In this document: one piece after another, positions 9,683 to 18,699 of the stretch
Position numbering within the stretch: position 1 is the stretch's first letter
Layout: every line of letters begins with the position of its first letter
Assembly: GCA_036362985.1 (NCBI GenBank)
Contig: JAYGXS010000007.1
Coordinates: 16,876,849-16,940,848, forward strand
DNA from: Ligula intestinalis
Taxonomy: Eukaryota > Platyhelminthes > Cestoda > Diphyllobothriidea > Diphyllobothriidae
Reading direction: 5' to 3'
Length of the DNA: 64,000 nucleotides
The notes under the pieces: model-generated
Seen by the model: the letters and a program-made list of their open reading frames with translations, nothing else
Databases searched by the model: none
What the model was told of the DNA's origin: nothing
Program-made: the position numbers and the translations under genes

Positions 9683-10090
9683 TGTGGCAGCCTGAATTCG
9701 GTAGTGCTGCGCGTATCCACCCCCATCTCAATTCCAAACCGTTGTCTACTCGCGCATCCAGCGCTGACTCATCCTCTGACCTCTGCGCGCTCTTGCACTT
9801 TTGCGCCCCCCGCTGTTGACGTGCCCGCGCCTGGAGCTAATCGATTCCTCACGAGCTCGGACGCCAATACTTGTACTCTTTCCTAATTGGCTGATGACTG
9901 GACAAGGTTTCGCAAAGCCCGCTCGCAGAGACACTTCTACACCTACGCAGCTGGACTTGCCGACAATTATTGCGGTTGTGCTCGTTTCTACAATATTATC
10001 TCTTTTAACACTTGCGTGTTACGTCCTTATTATTCTGGGATAATACTCGCTAGGAGCTTCGTTAGCTAGTCAGGACGTCGAATTTCGACA
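9683..10090 (+). repeat. 3' LTR of the CsRn1-like element
   Basis: 408 bp, from TGTGGCAGCCTGAATTCGG to GTCGAATTTCGACA. It shares with the 5' LTR the blocks 'gtgcccgcgcctggagc', 'tgactggacaaggtttcg' and 'acctacgcagctggacttg'. No AATAAA is obvious inside. Confidence 0.93.
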
Positions 10091-10790
10091 TGTACGTGCT
10101 ACCACTAATAACGCCATCTCATCAGATCAGAACCTTGAGAGCAGAGATCTTTGTGACACCAAAAAGATAAAATACGCTTATCGATAAGTCCTTTAAGAAA
10201 TTAATATTACTGTCATAGTAACATCTTTTATGTCGGTCATTCTGAGTCGCTCGTTCTTAACTCCAGATCAAGGGTTCCTGGTATTTGAACGCGAAACAAA
10301 ATGGTCTCAGAGCTATGTTTTTTCATTCACCCCGTACCAGAAAAGTAGCTGACGTGGATTGTGGCCCGATGCTGGAGGTAACGGAATGTATTTCACGTGA
10401 GTATATCAGCCGAAAACGTGATTAAATTCGCCTTTATTTTCTATATTGCTTTTTATTCGGAACCACTAGGCCCCGGTTTGCACAGAATGCGAAAAAAGGT
10501 GGTGTCTACCAACCTCTCTCGCTTACTGCTTGCTGGTTGCTATGTGAGGACCTAAGAGAACTCCAGGCTGGCGTTTCAAAGGGAAACGGAATAGTACTCA
10601 GTAGCTAGAATGAAACACCCACGTGACAAGGAGTTGTTCAAATGTTATAACTTGTGTTTCCTCAGGGGGAACTGGGGACAGTTAGGCGACACGTACAAAA
10701 TTATCTACTCTTCCTATCACTCCTATTAGCCTCTGGTTTTCTCCTTTGCCTAGTAGTATCGGCCTTGAATTCCTAGTCTGACTGCAGTGC
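10091..10790. other. Gene-free stretch
   Basis: No coding region, repeat or RNA gene is supported. Composition is AT-rich and unstructured by eye. Confidence 0.5.
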
Positions 10791-10945
10791 GCATGCGGTC
10801 GCTACAGACTATAAATACTGCGTACCCTGTGCATTTATAATCATATTCTGCGGTTCTCTCCGATGAAGCGTTCCAAGCAGAATCCGAGACTTCGGTTAAA
10901 TAACCCTCTTGTTCCATTGACCGCATCTTTTACTTCTGAGTATGG
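10790..10945 (+). repeat. Diverged PLE family I terminal repeat
   Basis: 'actataaatactgcg', a hammerhead-like segment with CCGATGA (10,859-10,905), 'cagaatccgagacttcgg' and 'aaataaccctcttgttcca' keep the order of the family I terminus but differ at many positions. The CGATGA core retained here is helpful: it shows that the ATGATTA of the other family I copies derives from a normal hammerhead core. Confidence 0.6.
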
Positions 10946-11214
10946 TATCTGTAGGTACGGCGTTGACCAAATAGTAAACGAATTATATTAATTCAATTAT
11001 TTTTGTGGTATATTTATAGCACTAAAGTAACTGATATATGGATGCAGTGAAGGAGTGCCCAACAGTCGGCTTATAGCAAAATGTTGTCCCGTTGTGGCTC
11101 TAGATTTAATCTAGTGCATTCACAGACGGCCACGTTACATCTGTTAGCATACGCAGATAAGTGAGCTTTATCAGCGGTAATCAGCCAACTTGAACTTGCG
11201 TCCCAACAGGACCA

Positions 11215-12099
11215 CTTGCTCGAGTACCAGTTGGCTTCGCTCCCTCTGCAAGACTTCCATAACTGGCTCAATGGAATCTTTCCTGACATACAATTTACGA
11301 GGAAGAGAAAAAAGAGCAACAGCTGCCTTTCCTTGATGTCCTCGTCAAGAAAACACCCAACGGTGAAATCGAGACGACAGTTTACAGGAAGGCAACGATC
11401 AGCTTCCAAAGTAACTATCCAGTTACTCACAAACGGAGCTGTGTAAAAATACTCCTCGAACGGATTCAGACTCACTGCAGTAAACCGGAGGAAAAGGTAA
11501 CCGAGGCCAGATATATCCGCGACCAATTCATGCGGAACGTTTATCCAAAAGCATTTATAAACAAATTCCTACGCCTTTGGCCCCGGAGAACCCAAACAGA
11601 AAAACCACGGAGGATATGGCCCGCTCTTTCATGCATAAATGACGTCTCAGAAGCGACTGAACGCATCGCTTCGGGACTAAGTGGTGATATTGCACTCATA
11701 ACCAAAGCTACTATGCGCAGCAGGGTGATGAAAATAAAAGACCGACTTACGCAGGATGAACAATCTGGAGTAGTGTATCGCATCTCTTGCCTAAGCTGCC
11801 CCTGTAATTACACAGGCAAAACTGAGTGCATGCTCGGATCGCGCATACATGAACACAAGCAGGCCGTGCGACGAGGCGACGAATTATTACAAGTTGCAGG
11901 TTACACCTACGAAACAGGCCATAAGCTAAACTTCACTGCCGTCAAGGTAATCACCCACGCGGGAAACAAGACGGGCAGAGAATTTATCGAAGTCTGGTCC
12001 ACGGATGAGAAATCTGCCAACAGATATGTCGATTTTGCGTCGGCGTACAGAGCCTTGCGCTGTTACAAGCGATCACATCCAGACGCTCGCCATAATTAA
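11215..12099 (+). pseudogene. PLE copy D: RT thumb plus intact-looking GIY-YIG endonuclease
   Basis: The 5' end is truncated. At 11,250-11,520 is the end of the RT (FPDIQFT, PFLDVLVKKT, YRKATISFQSNYPVTHKRSC), with one frameshift near 11,310. From 11,530 a 189-codon frame continues with RIASGLSG and QDEQSGVVYRISCLSCPC, where VVY is the GIY strand. YTGKTE is the YIG strand, then SRIHEHKQAVRRGDEL gives the R..EH catalytic region, VAGYTYETGHKLNF follows, and TGREFIEVWSTDEKSANRYV closes the domain. All expected endonuclease residues are present, making this the best-preserved endonuclease in the window. No start of its own is expected, since it belongs to the PLE polyprotein. Confidence 0.88.
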
Positions 12100-12339
12100 T
12101 TGGCCCAACATCCTCCATAATCGCCCCGTTTTCGGTAATGATGTGGTCATTTGGCGCCCAAGCCTAACAGTTATCAATTGTTGCACAAGCTCTCTCCCCT
12201 CCCCTCCTTCCCCTTCCTATGACTTTTAGTTGTCCCTTCCCCCTATAAATGTTGCTTTTTTTCGCTGACGATTTTATTTCTGTAAATATTCCCACCCAAC
12301 ATGTCGATCTCGCCTACTGGCAAAGGCTAACGTAGTCCG

Positions 12340-12550
12340 CAGTGGCGAGTCGGTGGCACAAACTCACAATTATTGATTTTCTACACGTTTTAATTTTAGT
12401 AGTTGTACACACGCCACAAGTAGCCACCCCATTTGTTGCTGTTTTTCCATCTCTGACGATGGACTTCTGCAGGAGCTCAAGAGCTCATAGTAAAAAACAA
12501 ATCGTTCCGGTGTTTGATCACATGTCTTATTTACCGATAGAATGTTCTTT
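12340..12550 (+). repeat. PLE family II terminus of copy D
   Basis: At 12,449-12,492 the plus strand reads CTGACGA, T, GGACTTC, TGCA, GGAGCTC, AAGAGCTCA. This is the family II hammerhead layout seen at 21,701-21,746 but with GAA changed to AAG and a weakened stem II. Position 240 bp after the endonuclease stop fits a PLE 3' terminal repeat. Confidence 0.5.
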
Positions 12551-13160
12551 TTTTAAGTAACTGGTTTCCAATTGGCTCTGTGCTGTGATGTTAGACGCAA
12601 ATGTGAGCTACATGAGTGTCGATTGGCTTTAAACTGAGTTTTCATCCGATGACACCTACTGACAGTGATCTGGTCTCCGGTATCTTAGATTTAAACATGT
12701 CTCTGATAAGAAAGATTGTAAATATTAAGCCTGTCGTCGCGTGCTGAATGTTTTTGCTTTGAATACGGTCATCAGACGTCTTGACTCAGCCCCCTTCCGA
12801 ACAGCCTTTGATTTTCACTGAGGACTTTGCCCATGTAACCACTGTTTTTAGTCTTTACTTGAGCTACGAAAATTTGTCTCTTTTTTGCTAGGTACCTGTG
12901 ATTCTTCTTTGTTTACAATGAGCTATATTGTATCTAAATTCGTTCGTTGCTTAAGCCGCCATAACTGCGATCCATCTCCAGATGAAGGTGAGGATTTGCA
13001 CCAACTGCGGAATCTCAAGTTGGAAAAATATAATTTAAGATTTCATTGGGCTGCTTAGAAGCTCACTTGCTGATCAAGTTTATTGTTAAAAAAATTAAAA
13101 TACATAATTTCTCGAACCCTTCTTTATCCATCTTCGTTGAAACAAGTGGTCACTAATCCG
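12551..13160. other. Gene-free stretch
   Basis: No gene or repeat recognised; AT-rich sequence with many stops in all frames. Confidence 0.5.
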
Positions 13161-13164
13161 TAAT

Positions 13165-13425
13165 TACCAATGACTGCGTCGAACGCGAAGTGTCAAGCCA
13201 TCACCGAACCAATTAAGCCCAAACGGTGGCTACAGAAGCGGATAATCATAGTACGCACACAGATTACTGCTACGAACTATCAATTCCATGCAATCTATGC
13301 ATGGTTCACCCTAATCTGCGCATGACTCAGACTAACCTACTATAACTTATGATTAAGGATTCCAGATGGAATCCGAAACTTCAGGAAAATAAAACTCTTG
13401 TTCCAGTGGTCGCGTCTTCTTCTAA
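13165..13425 (+). repeat. PLE family I terminal repeat, 5' end of copy B
   Basis: It begins 'gcgtcgaacgcgaagtgtc' and continues through 'ggctacagaag', 'cgcatgactcagac', the hammerhead-like segment at 13,345-13,386 (stem II GGATTCC/GGAATCC, then GAAACTTC) and 'aaaactcttgttccag'. It opens directly into the PLE N-terminal coding region, as a 5' pLTR should. Confidence 0.8.
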
Positions 13426-14110
13426 ACTGCTCCCTGAAACTCGCATATTTGCTCCTATTGGTGATTTCTTGGGGCGTGATGCACTCCGATCGGCTCGACG
13501 ATGGGAAACGTTTGCACTTCGAGATTCATCTACCTACGCGCAGATTCGATTTCTGTACAGGTGTCTCGACAATAATGTGTTACCGAAATGCATTTCATGC
13601 AGACCTCCGGTTAGTATAAGGTTGGCGAGACGCAAATAATTTCAGCGCAGCAGATGTATAATCTGAGTGATCCTTCAAGACTGTCACATGAGGCTTCGCA
13701 AGTACCGTCAGAGGGTCGACAATTATAAAGCGAAGTACTTTGAGTTCATAGACGAGAATGTTACACAACTGCTCCAGCCGAGGGTAGCCGAACGTGCCCG
13801 CGAACACAGAGCGAAGCGAGAAGCAGCAATTGAAATTAAGCTTCGTAAGCTAACTCATCCAACGTCATCCAAAGGTGACAAACTGATGCACAACCTGTTA
13901 TTTAATGAGTTTACGCAAGAACATATGCGCGTATTAATGCACGAAGCCTCATTCAACACAACTGATGCCAGACCCGCTAACACAGTTGCTGCAGTAGAAT
14001 CAATTCTCAGCCAATCAGAAGCGACGGACGAAACGAAAAACCTTATGAGTTACCAGGTGTTGTCCCTCCTAATGGCACATCGACCACGCGATGCTCTGTC
14101 CAAGTTTTAA
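13425..14110 (+). pseudogene. PLE copy B: N-terminal domain
   Basis: The frame starts in the terminal repeat and reads RIFAPIGDFLGRDALRSARR, then STYAQIRFLYRCLDNNVLPK. The same segment is found inverted at 43,740-43,950, so it is a conserved PLE N-terminus. After a stop near 13,637 a 147-codon frame (13,667-14,110) gives the arginine-rich HMRLRKYRQRVDNYKAKYFE and then HNLLFNEFTQEHMRVLMHEA, with 'FNTTDARPANTVAAVE'. This corresponds to the 'DAKPAEFIAALE' region of copy C at about 23,700. The domain probably binds RNA or structures the RT; that role is inference. Confidence 0.8.
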
Positions 14111-14770
14111 CACAGGACACTTAAAGAACTCAGAGCCGATGATGGCCTCTTTATTGTGCCGACGGACAAGGGTTGGTCAACTGACTTATTGGACAGGACA
14201 GGCTACATTCACAAAGCTCAAACTTTTTAGAGGATTGTCAGTCCTACGTCCCATGCAACCTCATGAAAATACTGACACGCAAGATCAATACAATGCTGTT
14301 GGCAATGGAGAACTCAGGTGTAATATCGCAAATTGACCAACGCATGGCGAGAGCGCAGTAAACGTCCCTGGCCCGCTTCCATGGTCTCCCCAAAAAGCAC
14401 AAAGAGGGCGCCCCTCTCCGGCCAATAGCATCTCTCAAAGGAACTTCAACTGGCAAAGTGGCTGTTCCGAGGGCTCAAATTTTTGACCGCTGATTCAGAC
14501 AAAACAGTCAGGTCGTCAACATAATTCTTGGAGAAACTTAGAGGGGTAAGCCTCCAGCCAAATGATGTCATGGGATCCGCTGATGTCACATCCCTTTTTA
14601 CTTCTATTTCACAGGACCTGGTCGTCGAGAATATCCCACTACTCCTACTTGATAAATACGACGAAACGAAGAATCGCCCCGGGCACGCCCCAATCCTCCA
14701 GCTCCTAAAGAAAGCAACCAGCTGGTCTTTCTGGATGTCCTTGTTTGCCGCAAAGACGGTGGTGGCCTAA
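14110..14770 (+). pseudogene. PLE copy B: reverse transcriptase fingers and palm
   Basis: Conserved PLE RT motifs in broken frames are GLFIVPTDKG (about 14,140, the 'DKG' motif that opens PLE RTs), FHGLPKKHKEGAPLRPIASL (about 14,375), and SADVTSLFTSISQDLVVENI (about 14,580, palm motif A with Asp). The YVDD box region (after about 14,690) has been deleted: the sequence runs from 'GHAPILQLLKKATS' directly to the FLDVL-like segment. Copy B therefore lacks the catalytic centre. Confidence 0.8.
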
Positions 14771-15135
14771 CAACTTAAGTGCTCAGGAAAGTGACAAACA
14801 CTATGTAATTTCTAAACTACAACAGCAACCACCTAATCAGTCACATACGCAGCTGCCTTAGAGCGCTACATCTACGCGTTGAAACGCATTGCAGCGATGC
14901 GGACAACGTAGTTGCTGAATTACAACACATTTGACGGGTATTGAGTGCAAATGGTTACCCACGCAATTTTGTCCAGCAATGCATACGCAAACGAGAGAAA
15001 AAGCCAAGCCCAACTGGCCCAAACATTTGGCAAAGAAGGTATTGGAAGTAGTCAGCCGTCTACATACCCCACTTTGAGTTGGAGTTGCGTTCAGGCCAGA
15101 AGCAACCATCAGGGGCCGGGTCATGAGACCAAAAG
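14771..15135 (+). pseudogene. PLE copy B: decayed RT-thumb to endonuclease linker
   Basis: Nucleotide-level similarity to copy A 2,165-2,530 is clear: 'aactacaacagcaaccacc', 'gcattgcagcgatgcg', 'gttacccacgcaattttgtc'. Translated frames are interrupted. It holds the RT thumb and the linker before GIY-YIG. Confidence 0.7.
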
Positions 15136-15490
15136 ACCCACTGTCACGGCAGGAAACAGCTGGAATTGTTTACCAGATCTGGTGCAGTTGTGGACAAAAC
15201 AACTAGGTCGGAGAAACCAAGAGATTACTCCGGACGCGAAGGACGGAGGATGCAGCGGCGGTGAGGAAGAAAGATGCCAACTCCCAGGTTGCAGCTCACT
15301 CGACGGGACCCTGCCATATTATCAAGTTTGACGAGGCCAAAATCATCGGAAGAGGTGACAACCACGTGAACCGCGAATTGCTGGAGTCATGGTTCTCATA
15401 CCCCCAGTCCACCAACAGTCGCAACAGTTCGGAGTTCCCATATGGCGTACTGAGGCATTGTCTGAGCAAGATAATTAGTTGCGTGTGAAG
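15136..15490 (+). pseudogene. PLE copy B: GIY-YIG endonuclease
   Basis: QETAGIVYQIWCSCG carries the GIY strand as GIVY. The YIG strand region has a stop (AAC TAG GTC GGA, for N-Y/stop-V-G). Downstream 'EDAAAVRKKDANSQVAAHST' and IKFDEAKIIGRGDNHVNREL match copy A, followed by ESWFSYPQSTN and SSEFPYGVLRHCLS. The E-H of the R..EH motif is replaced as in copy A, so the A/B subfamily seems to have lost it before these copies diverged or independently. Confidence 0.78.
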
Positions 15491-15499
15491 GGTCGGGCC

Positions 15500-15657
15500 C
15501 AGCAACAACTCTGACGACAGCGAGCATAATTGTCGCGCGATACCAAGCCCGCATCCGACACGGACAAGGAAATCGCGGCAATTTATGAAACAAGCACGAA
15601 ATGTCAAAGCATCACCGCAGCAAGTAAGGCTCAAGCGGTGGTTACAGGAGTCCAGAA
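15500..15657 (+). repeat. PLE family I terminal repeat, truncated 3' end of copy B
   Basis: 'gcccgcatccgacac', 'gaaatgtcaaagcatcacc' and 'gtggttacaggag' align with the first half of the family I terminal repeat (compare 2,960-3,075). It stops before the hammerhead-like segment, so the 3' end of this PLE is incomplete. Confidence 0.65.
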
Positions 15658-15765
15658 GTTCTGAATTCAGAAATCTTAATGACGTAGGCTAACTAGACTC
15701 GATCAGCCATTTCTGGATTATCAGACGTATTTACCCCTTAGACGGGTCTTCTTGAGATTTTAAGG

Positions 15766-16002
15766 GTTCCAAGCCAAATCACAGTAAACCTAGTTGATAG
15801 ATCTAATGAAACGAAATCGGTAGGCAAAGTACATACACTCATTACTATAGCAGCAAAAACCCAGCGTAGTGTACCAACCTCTACTATCGCACCATACGAT
15901 CCCGATGTATCGCTTGCCGTCGGTTTACGGGAGAATAACCTTACATTGAGCAATCCAGTCTGTCTTCTTTTGTTCACACTGGTTTTCGATAAAACAGATT
16001 AG
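15766..16002 (+). CDS. Candidate host exon, extracellular-like segment
   Basis: An open frame without ATG follows a plausible acceptor (gatttttaag-type, 'gagattttaag|G'). It reads VPSQITVNLVDRSNETKSVG, then KVHTLITIAAKTQRS and TIAPYDPDVSLAVGLRENN, ending DKTD and TAG. There are two N-glycosylation sequons (NET; NLT after REN). Alternating hydrophobic residues suggest a beta-rich secreted or extracellular domain, but no family is recognised. It lies 110 bp after the PLE copy B remnant. Codon-level openness over about 235 nt in AT-rich DNA supports it; it could still be chance. Confidence 0.35.
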   Translation, partial: VPSQITVNLVDRSNETKSVGKVHTLITIAAKTQRSVPTSTIAPYDPDVSLAVGLRENNLTLSNPVCLLLFTLVFDKTD

Positions 16003-16667
16003 CCATCTGTTTCTCAAAAGATGAAAGTATCTGTGTTTTGTAGTCTTCAGTTCATTTCTACATAGTTCTTTTATTGGTGCAGTGTAAAGTTAATTATCTA
16101 GTACGATAATGTATCGTCGGTTTGATTTCCTGTCATGCCAATCATTCTTTGACTCAATTCATCTGATATTTTCAGTCATCAATTATAAGTGCTGCTTTGT
16201 TCAGCATACCTAAGAATATCTGCAATAGTGTATTAGAGCAGACTTAAAGGTTAGCGTCCCCCAGATAGCAACGAATCTACAAGCGTTTAGGCCGCTTTCT
16301 GGAGTAAGACAACTGCAAAAATCAACAAAAAAATGTTAAGATATGTAGCGATTTGGTCTTTCTGTTATGGAGTGCGAAAACAGAATCAGGTTAGATCGAG
16401 CGGAAAACGCAGTCACGCACGACCTACCAGACTCCGAAATGCACGCGTGAAATCAACTTATCCATCAGAACGCGCAGTAGCATCGCACAAGAATTATGCT
16501 CCCAAGAATTATGTTCACGTGTTCGAGGATACTCCATGAAGGGTCCTCGCGCAAGAATTAGCCAATCAACGCCCAGCACGCTCCGATAACTAGGGCGGAT
16601 TTCGGCAAGCTGTTAATCAAATTGCTATGGGCGAAGATTTGTTTGCTGCCCTTGCCTTCTTTCTCTT

Positions 16668-16668
<1 letters not shown>
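16003..16668. other. Gene-free stretch
   Basis: Nothing firm. A short plus-strand frame at 16,333-16,539 is rich in basic residues and contains a local repeat ('caagaattatg' twice, 'caagaattag' once); it is not considered a gene. Confidence 0.45.

Positions 16669-16710
<42 letters not shown>
16669..16710 (+). repeat. (CT)n microsatellite
   Basis: About 21 uninterrupted CT dinucleotides ending before 'gagatatgac'. Confidence 0.97.
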
Positions 16711-16713
<3 letters not shown>

Positions 16714-16879
16714 ATATGACTTACCGCAGTCAGCAATCCAGTGACCTCAACACCTCCTAAATATCTCCCAATAAAATAGATCTTACTATCTGCTATGAGG
16801 TTTTAGCTGTGGCTCCCCCGCCCTAGCAGCGATCGGAGGGTAAATGAACTTTATCCAAAAAGAGGTCGTTAGAACAAAC

Positions 16880-17008
16880 CTTTGTCTCCGTTAATTCTTC
16901 CGGGGCAATCCTCGGGTCGTCTACTTCGTCTATGTCTGCCAGTAAGGTCTGGAGACGCAACTCCTCCTCTTTGGTAAAAGGCATGAGTTCGCCTCCTTTT
17001 GCACAAAG
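16880..17008 (-). CDS. Host exon, acidic helical segment, phase 0/0
   Basis: On the minus strand a strong acceptor (cctttcttttcag) precedes an exon of exactly 129 nt (43 codons), ended by a good donor (ACAAAG|GTTTGT). The reading is LCAKGGELMPFTKEEELRLQ, then TLLADIDEVDDPRIAPEELT, then ETK. It starts and ends at codon boundaries. The segment is charged and probably alpha-helical, resembling a short regulatory coiled segment; no family is recognised. Neighbouring exons of this gene were not found within several kb, consistent with large introns. It cannot be the continuation of the minus-strand gene that terminates at 41,111. Confidence 0.6.
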
Positions 17009-17009
17009 C

Positions 17010-18410
17010 TGAAAAGAAAGGAATATGTATCAGAACTATCTCAACCCTAATTTCACGTGGCAGTGAATGAGTGCTTGGTTGAGGAAATCAACATATAAAT
17101 CAAGTGTGCAGTGTTTGGATGATGCCTATTCCAACTCTATTCAGTCTCTTTTGTCGCATTAAGCAAAAACCATCCCAACTGCTTAAGTGGTCAAGTTGCA
17201 GTATATCCAAAGAATTCATTTGGTCGGTGGAGTTTTAAAGATTGGCGTACACATTTGTGCTGCGTAACTAGTCTAAAATTGAATATTGGACTTGCCGACG
17301 TGGAACTTAATGGAAAATGCGTCTGACTACATATGTGCTCACGACTTTAAGTGGATGCACAATCATATCCTGCATTTGATGTTACTTTCCTGGTTTTTGA
17401 ATCATTTTATTTTCTGGCTGACTCTTCATTTATTGAAAAATTCCCCAAGGAGGCCACACGATTGTTGTCTTTGCCCCACACTTCCTAAATTCATTGGCAA
17501 AATCTGAGCTATCCCCGGTAATACTACGAAATACATGTGCTCCTTTTGTCTTGTAAACCCCTCCTAAACACCTCGCGGACAAATGACGAGTGATGGACAC
17601 CCATCAATTGAGGTGAAGCAAACTAGTGTGACGGTTTCCACTATATCGATCTCCTTTTCTTTTTCAATTCTTTTTGACCGAATTAACACACACAGTTCCG
17701 GTAACTGAGTGTTCCTGACCCTCAGTGAACCACAAATGGTCACATTATGTCAAAGGATTGCGTTAAATGTTTCCCTGCTGCGACTATCAAAGCGCGTGTT
17801 CGGCGGAATACCGGTGGCTCCGGCGCTGCTGAAGGTAGAGTAATATTTTTATAATCATACTACTCAATTCTTGGTGGTAGCTATATTATATGTAATTGAA
17901 GTAACGTGAGCTTTCGGTAGTATCGGGTTACAGATTTTGTGAATAAGGTGTAGTAAGCGCGGTATAAGGATAAGCCAATTCTCTCATCTTCACGGATGGA
18001 TGAAAAGTTAACATATCAAAGAGGAGATTCAGGACTTTTCTAACTAACTACAGGGTGGGCTGTTAGTGGTGGGGGAAGTAGCACCTTTGGATTTGGCCTG
18101 AACTTTTTTGATAGGCACCTACTCCTGTTTGGACAGTCAACCAGCTTTCATTAAAAAAATACCGGGTTATTCCGAAATCTATATCAAAATAACCTGAACC
18201 CACGAAGAAAAGGGTTATGTCTATTACAAAAGCGTGGCTGATCGAATGCTGGTTTCTTAAATTTACTATTTTGTTTTGACTATGAATAAGGCACAGGAGA
18301 AGTAACTGCCCACCCCTTCAATACAAGAAGTTTCGCGCTAATTTCCAGGAATTAACCTATTTTTGTGTTTTTATCTCGTTTAACACAATTAAGCTTAATC
18401 TAAAATGCAA
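17010..18410. other. Gene-free stretch, possible intron
   Basis: No coding or repeat feature is supported. It lies upstream, in transcription sense, of the minus-strand exon at 16,880-17,008 and may be intron. Confidence 0.4.
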
Positions 18411-18414
18411 CACT

Positions 18415-18610
18415 GTAGTGGTAACTGTTGCGAATGCCTCCATTCCGACGATGAGTCATCGCACAGCAAGATGCTTGCCTGAGCTGCCACGTGGCCTGCC
18501 ATGAGAACTTGCACCTGGACCATGGCTATCGATTCTTCATCAGATCAGATTGGTCTATGTCTTCGACACTTTCCCTAAAGCGGACCAATAAATATACACA
18601 GTCTTTCTGT
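18415..18610 (+). repeat. Dispersed repeat R4, copy 1
   Basis: 'gaatgcctccattcc', 'gatgagtc', and 'cagattggtctatgtct' align in order with 'gagtgccttcattcc', 'gatgagtc' and 'tgattggtccgtgtct' at 28,195-28,410. Family unknown. Confidence 0.45.
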
Positions 18611-18699
18611 GAAAAAGTCTTGCTATTGATAATACGGCTCTCCTCGTGTTGGAGTGCATTCTCTTCCTCTCCTGTACTGGCTTTGTGAACAAAAGTCAG

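Larger units (their letters stand above)
5220..10090 (+). mobile_element. CsRn1-like Ty3/gypsy LTR retrotransposon, complete but decayed
   Basis: The element has two LTRs starting TGTGGCAG and ending in CGACA, a tRNA-Trp-type primer-binding site, then gag, protease, RT, RNase H and integrase in the Ty3/gypsy order, and a polypurine tract before the 3' LTR. Total length is 4,871 bp, in line with the roughly 5-kb CsRn1 clade known from flatworms; that clade is also known for the tRNA-Trp primer and an unusual Gag zinc knuckle. All genes carry stops or frameshifts. No target-site duplication is visible (acct before, tgta after), which suggests recombination between elements or later mutation. 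Confidence 0.93.

Noticed and set aside
5216..10094. Target-site duplication around the LTR element
   Set aside because: acct before and tgta after do not match, and shifting the ends by one to two bases does not help.
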